Part shown: positions 59,133-64,000 of the stretch, piece after piece | Position numbering within the stretch: position 1 is the stretch's first letter | Layout of the letters: every line of letters starts with the position of its first letter | DNA from: Ancylostoma caninum | Taxonomy: Eukaryota; Nematoda; Chromadorea; Rhabditida; Ancylostomatidae | Reading direction: 5' to 3' | NCBI GenBank assembly: GCA_037903475.1 | Contig: JBAJFG010000261.1 | Span: forward strand, 62,001 to 126,000 | DNA: 64,000 nucleotides | Program-made: the position numbers and the translations under genes | The notes under the pieces: model-generated | Told to the model about the DNA's origin: nothing | What the model saw: only the letters and a program-made list of their open reading frames with translations | The model's database searches: none

Positions 59133-59423
59133 ATGTTGCAGAAACAAGGCTTATTATTGTCCGACGAGGCTCTCGACCGCCTACAGAAAGTTCGTGAGTT
59201 TTTGAGTGAGACTCGTGAGGCTCAAAGGCAGGTAGATGAATCCAAGAGAAAAACAGAAAGCAAGGAAACAACAACACGTATAGGAAAGAAACTTCCACTT
59301 GGGAAATGGTGTCAAACGATGAAAAACAGTGGAATGCATTGCTCTCCGATTCTGAGGAACTCTCACTTGCAAGGACGAGCTCTCCACTTACGAATACCAT
59401 CAGTTTATATTACATAGAGATGT
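59133..59423 (+). pseudogene. Coiled-coil-like coding segment, one frame change
   Basis: The first frame, from ATG at 59133 or from the TTGCAG acceptor just after it, reads KQGLLLSDEALDRLQKVREF and then SETREAQRQVDESKRKTESK, a heptad-rich charged helix. Near 59265 (GGAAACAAC) the good frame shifts by one base and continues KETSTWEMVSNDEKQWNALL, SDSEELSLARTSS and ends SLYYIEM-TGA. A one-base insertion would join both. It could be a real terminal exon with a sequence error, or a pseudogene. The 146-codon minus-strand frame over it is taken as a shadow. Family unknown. Confidence 0.35.
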
Positions 59424-60590
59424 GAATAATATTGAATGCCTTGATAATACAGTTACTTGAAGGGAAGAGAATGAAATTTAAAAAAATCGTTGAAACTCCT
59501 TTGCAAATGGCGCAAGAGCAAGTGGAAACCTCAAGCTCAAGGATTGACCTCTTCTGCTAAAATTTTCGCGTTAAAAAGTTGCGTGAGAGTCGTCATTTTC
59601 CAAACATTTCTCGCTTCAACCTAGTGGGGCTTTCCTGATATGCGTATCACGATTTTGAGTTGGACATCTGACCTGAGGTGGTGACCTCGGATCCGTTAAG
59701 AACAAAAGTTTCCAATTTCCATGAGCATCTGAATTTTAAAAAAAGGAGGGAAGCACAAGTTCGGATGTAGGTAAAGAAAATCTTCAATTTCCCAGTTCTG
59801 GAGTGTTGTGAGTCTTTCTGCCAAACACACAGTGTCTTTGCAAGTAAATACCCCCCTGAGATTGAAAACAGCGGTTCTGAGGAGATTAATGGCAGATTTG
59901 GAGGCGATTTATGCTGGCTCCAGTACGAGGCGAACTATGGGATTCTGAGACATTTTGCAGCCCTAGATTGGTAAGATAAACAGATTGCTGTGTCCAATGT
60001 TTGTGTAACAATGCTGGACATAGAGTGAGGAAAAGTGCAACATTTTAGCGCAAACGCAGGAACAACAAACGAATGAGCTAGATGTCAGGATATCGCATTC
60101 CATCGTGTGCTTGGTCGTCTTGCGTAAGCGTACCACGTGTGGGCTATCTATTTGTGGACAATTTATGGTAGGTTATGAGCAGAGCCAGCCGTGTGACGAT
60201 AAATTACCAGAAGGTGGTGAGGAGCGACATGAAAGAGTGCAAAACTGAATGTAGGAGGTGGGCGTCGCATTTTTGGTGGCACAGAGAGCTGGAAACGCAG
60301 CGTAGTCGCTCAGGAGAAGGTAACGGTGGGGTGGGTGGGAAAAGAAAAGGGTTCTATGGAGTTTTGTATGCAGAAAAAGGAGTTAATTTTGAAGAAAGGA
60401 GGAGGGGGAGGGGCGTGTAATGGCGTATGGGTGTCGATTTTCCATTTTATGAACTAGGTAAGGTGGTCTTCTTCCATATTACAATATACTAGATTATATA
60501 ATATAAGGATCACAAATATCACAAGTGCCACTCATAGACGACCGCAGTGGTCCGGACCCGGTTGCCCGCGTCGCACCGCTTGCGATGTCG
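59424..60590. other. Unique, locally G-rich sequence
   Basis: G-rich plus strand at 60290-60420. A frame at 60175-60420 starts with ATG but lacks other support. Confidence 0.35.
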
Positions 60591-60871
60591 CACTCTGATT
60601 GTCTGCGCATCCACACTTTCTATCAATATCAGTTCTCGTTCTCGATCGATTCTCTCACTTCTCGTCCAAACATGTCCGAACACATGCTGCTCTACGAGTG
60701 CAGGAGTCGCACTCTCCTAGAGGCTTCCATGTATTTTATACTTGCGCTATGGTGTGTTGCACCGGAGAACATAGTTGTGAAGATATTAGAGAAAGAAAGA
60801 ACGCGAGAAATAGTGCAGTATTCAGGAAGGGCAGGAGAGAAATGCAGATCATAGGCAAAAATACTCATGTA

Positions 60872-61078
60872 GGCGAAAAGGGAGTTGGGGGGGGGGGGCA
60901 CCCTATAAAAGGTCATAGGCTTCACCTTGTAAGCTTAGGTAAATACACTAGCCTAAGCCTAAGCCTAAGCCTAAGTTAAGCCTAAGCCTATTCAAATGCT
61001 TAAGCATGGGTTTAAGCCTGAGCCTAAGGCTTAGGCTTAGGCTTCACAGGACTGGCTCCCCCCAACTCCCTTTTCACC
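60872..61078. mobile_element. 207-bp element carrying telomeric repeats
   Basis: Ends GGCGAAAAGGGAGTTGGGGG and, inverted, GGTGAAAAGGGAGTTGGGGG are flanked by an exact 9-bp duplication ACTCATGTA (60863-60871 and 61079-61087). A 9-bp duplication with terminal inverted repeats suggests a Mutator-like transposase acted. The interior is mostly GCCTAA units followed, in opposite orientation, by TTAGGC units. No coding sequence. Confidence 0.9.
60951..61044. repeat. Interstitial nematode telomere repeats, head to head
   Basis: Four perfect GCCTAA units (60951-60974), further imperfect ones to about 61026, then GGCTTAGGCTTAGGCTT in the other orientation. TTAGGC is the nematode telomere unit. The array lies wholly inside the 207-bp inverted-repeat element. 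Confidence 0.9.
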
Positions 61079-61749
61079 ACTCATGTATCGTCATTTTTGA
61101 AATGGACTACACAGGTATATTTTTACTCTGGAATCAGTATGGCAGGAACACAGAATTCGAACACTATAACATGTGAAGTTACAAGCCTATGGACATCTCC
61201 GTCTACTTGCTGCCACCGTTCTGTCAATTGCTGCCAAAGTGCGGCCGAGGTTGTCAATACCGGCAAATTTCAACAAGGCAGCATAAATTTTGTGTAGGTA
61301 CGTAGACTAGTGCGTCAGAGCGAACTTGAGCCAAATGGGAGGGAAGCTGAGCCAACCATGATAAGATGGTGAAAATTCCATCCAAACTGTGATAGAAAAA
61401 GGGACTATTTAGCAGGCAATTTATCTTCTTCCGGCATTAATGGGCATGTCAATATCATGGCAAAATCCTTGATGGGTATCACCAAATCAGCTTTGACCAT
61501 GAACTAAGGAGCCTTTCCAGTTATTTCAAGGTGCAACACGCATGATAATCCGAAGCCAGACGGGGCTAATTCTTACAGACGTAATCGCTCTTCATCAGGT
61601 TGGATCGAGAAGGGACCCAATCAAAGGCGACTTTTCGGCATATGCTGCTTTCGATGTTTCTGTGCTCGCACTGAAAAATAGCACTTTTTTGGAATTTTAC
61701 ACATATGCAGTTTTTAATTTATCATGTCACACACTGTTCGCACCGCTAA

Positions 61750-62046
61750 ATAAATAAACAAAGTAAGTAAACAGATAAATGAAAAAGTAAATAAATAGAT
61801 AAGTAGTTCCCATATTCTGTTATCGTACATAGAGCCTGGGCAGTTTTTTCAGGTATGATCTCAATGGTTTCATGCCACATAGGTTATCATCAGATCTTTA
61901 TTGGCCAACATTTTGACAATACGTCGTTTTCAAAGACCTAGAAGCTGTTCGCTAAGAAGGTAAGTAAGTGATTAAGCAAATAATCAAATAAGTAAATAAA
62001 AAATAAATAAATAGACATGTAAATAATAGGTAGATAAATAAATAAA
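61750..62046. repeat. AAATA-type low-complexity tracts
   Basis: Two tracts rich in AAATAAATAA and AAGTAAGTA (61750-61806 and 61962-62046). Confidence 0.7.
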
Positions 62047-62610
62047 AGCATCAATTCAGGCCCTTTTTCCAATGTTTTTCCTTTCTCTGGAATTGGCGAG
62101 ATTCCCATGTTACTGGGTCCTCTCAACAGCAGGTTCCAAAGTAGAAAAACGTCACTGTAAATTATGAGAAAATGATTTTACAACTTAGATGGCCTGATAA
62201 TAAATTGAATACAACTTTGCTGAAGAACGAGGAAAATCCAATGTTTGGGTGGAACATTATCACCAACACTTCACATGATGGAAGCCCATTCACAAAATAA
62301 AACTACTCGATTAGTACGAGATGTAAATGGTAAGAACGCCGGTCCAACATCATACACGATGTTCGCTTAATTGCCTGCAAAACCTCAGAAGACCACGTCG
62401 TGATCTTCTACCTCTTGATGTAGATGATCATATGACCGGATCGATAGTCGTTCACAGGCTTGCCTCACTATCCAATCGGTCATTCAGCTGCCACACTATG
62501 GGTGCATGAGGTCAAACCAACATCATCAGCACTTTAGGAAATCACCGAGGTGACATTTAGAAATTCAATAGTAGTTTTGACCGAATCGAATAAAATTTGG
62601 GTAGTTTTAC

Positions 62611-62812
62611 GAATGCTCGAATATTCGAAAATTCGAATATTCGAAATTTCGGAGGTTCCGAAAAACTCGAAAGTTCGAATATTCGGAAATTCTGGGGTAT
62701 CGGAAAATTCGAAAATTCGACGGCCCTGCAATACTCGAGAATTCGAGGATCCGGGATTACTCAAAAATTCAGATATTCGAAAACTTTGGGGCAAAAATTC
62801 GAATATTTGAAA
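62611..62812. repeat. TTCGAA-rich 8-9 bp tandem repeat
   Basis: Degenerate units of ATTCGAAAA/TTCGAATAT type run for about 200 bp. Because the period is near 9 and TTCGAA is self-complementary, long open frames with repeated FEYSKIR-like peptides appear on both strands; they are not genes. A second tract is at 63272-63350. Confidence 0.8.
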
Positions 62813-63081
62813 TGATTTTGTTTGAGTTCATCTTTCTTGCAACTGTTGTTTGAGTTCCACTTTCTTGCGGGAGAACCGTTCCAATTGAAACACCAGTCCA
62901 ATTTCTGAATTTTCCCAAAAGCTGCCCATCTCTTTGTACGCATTTGAAAGTCGCCAACCGCACTTGAAAGCTTTGGAACAGCAATTTTGCGAATTATACG
63001 ACGTTGGCGACGATGATCTCTAAAAAACCTACGTTTTTACATTCCCAGACACTTGAAAAACCAGCAGCTTTTACTATAGCT

Positions 63082-63236
63082 CTGGGCTAGGATTCATGAA
63101 CCGCAAGCGAGTAAAATCAGGCTAACAAACCAACTTTCACACTCTGCGTCTCCTAGCACTACATAGTCCATGCGATAACCGATCACGCTACCCATCATTG
63201 GTTCGCGCGGTTATGGTTTCATGAATCCCAGCCCTG
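63082..63236. mobile_element. GATTCATGAAAC MITE, copy 3
   Basis: Left CTGGGCTAGGATTCATGAAC and right, inverted, CAGGGCTGGGATTCATGAAA with TA on the outer right side. Lies between the two TTCGAA-rich tracts, so it may have split one longer tract. Confidence 0.85.
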
Positions 63237-63271
63237 ACTATTAAAGCCTTTCCCCCGAAACTATGTAAGTG

Positions 63272-63350
63272 GTTCGAATACTCGAAAATTCGGAAGTCCC
63301 TGGAAATTCAAAAATTTGAACATTCGAGTATTCGAAAAATATTTTCGAAT
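63272..63350. repeat. TTCGAA-rich tandem repeat, second tract
   Basis: Same kind of units as 62611-62812, for about 80 bp. Confidence 0.75.
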
Positions 63351-63433
63351 GCAAAACTCTACTCTATAGACCAGTTAGCAGGATTTGATTACAACCTACC
63401 TAACCTCATTCTAGTCCGGCTTTCTGATCATGT

Positions 63434-64000
63434 GCAGGGTGATCCAAGAGTCATTTGTCAGTGTTCAAGGGCAGCGAAAAAGGTTATATAGGAAGCGATC
63501 TCGGTAAATTAGGAGGATGATTCACCAACAGTGTCGCCAATGAGAAGATTCTTATTCGATCTCCAAACTCCTTTCTCTTCTGGTGTAGCAGAGTCAGAAA
63601 CATCCCTTAGCCGAGTTGCCCATGGACATCAGCACGTCATCATCACGTTCCGTCTAAGCTTTCTGCAAGAAGATCTGCAAAAGGAAAGACGTGGCTGTAG
63701 AAAATTAGATGCTAGCAAAGTCACCAAAATTATCCTAGATCGCTGCGATGGATGTTCTACAAAGAGCGATTTTGTTCCGTACTTCAGAGCTGGCTTTAAA
63801 GCTGCGTGCACGCTCAGCATAGCCACTTCGTCTTCAGCCCTCTTAAAAGCCACATTCAATCCCCTGACCAGTGTTTCTGGAAGAGAATGTCCTGCCAAGG
63901 TTACTTCACGGCTACCCTCCCTTCGGACATCATTTGAACGGCATCTACGAGAAAACTTTGGAAGCTGATGTATATGGGCGATTCCGTCCTGGAACATTTT
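63434..64000. other. Right edge: possible element end and open frames
   Basis: GCAGGGTGATCCAAGAGTCA at 63434 resembles a TACAGGGTG-type left end; any partner would be beyond the window. The plus strand is open at 63531-63968 and the minus at 63629-63997, the latter with a TTTCCTTTTGCAG acceptor. I cannot decide which, if either, is coding, and recognise no domain. Confidence 0.25.

Larger units (their letters stand above)
60768..61112. repeat. Interspersed repeat D, copy 3 (interrupted)
   Basis: AGTTGTGAAGATATTAGAGA through CATAGGCAAAAATACTCATG, then after the inserted element ATCGTCATTTTTGAAATGGA. Outside the insertion it aligns with copies 1 and 2, which gives an independent view of the empty site. 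Confidence 0.8.

Noticed and set aside
58960..59400. 146-codon minus-strand frame
   Set aside because: It is antisense to the charged coiled-coil-like segment; its hydrophobic, serine-rich content is what the complement of such codons gives.
62534..62815. Repeat-containing proteins of 72-86 codons on both strands
   Set aside because: They are translations of the self-complementary TTCGAA minisatellite.

Overview
This window reads as nematode nuclear DNA, most likely from a clade V (strongylid or hookworm-like) worm. The clues are a run of TTAGGC/GCCTAA units (the nematode telomere repeat) at about 60.95-61.04 kb, worm-type splice acceptors of the TTTCAG/TTTTAG kind, several mariner and Tc1-type transposons, and long runs of G or C. 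There is no bacterial or viral gene organisation, no rRNA, no convincing tRNA and no CRISPR array. Taxonomy is inference; no search was run.

The window is gene-poor and transposon-rich. I found no complete, recognisable host gene. Most long open frames are chance frames or shadows inside repeats.

Layout: 0.26-1.14 kb is a dyad-rich repeat present in diverged copies. About 1.5-2.65 kb is a degenerate tandem satellite of roughly 59 bp. A near-full-length mariner with a broken transposase (4.91-6.19 kb) is followed by a small inverted-repeat element (6.27-6.43) and an internally deleted second mariner (6.78-7.33). A hAT-type miniature element lies at 8.61-8.86. Faint exon-like segments lie on the minus strand at 7.74-7.90 and 11.73-12.34. 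A 273-bp TA-flanked miniature element occurs at 14.78 and again at 25.22, where it sits inside a decayed non-LTR retrotransposon (23.65-26.05). Between 22 and 47 kb there are four elements with TACAGGGTG termini (22.05, 36.07, 38.17, 46.02), two with decayed Tc1-like transposase, plus a very GC-rich foldback element at 35.48. Three TTAA-flanked elements with AGGCAG-type ends lie at 29.2, 31.65 and 52.66. A 1.47-kb hAT-like element lies at 48.89-50.36.

The right end holds a candidate two-exon secreted-peptide gene (53.59-53.92), a frameshifted coiled-coil-like coding segment (59.13-59.42), a repeat interrupted by a 207-bp element carrying head-to-head telomeric repeats (60.87-61.08), and TTCGAA-rich short tandem repeats (62.6-63.35).

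The elements are mostly dead or non-autonomous and do not form a pathway. The clearest biology is a record of nested insertions, several with exact target-site duplications. Exon calls rest on reading frame and splice-site appearance only and are given low confidence.
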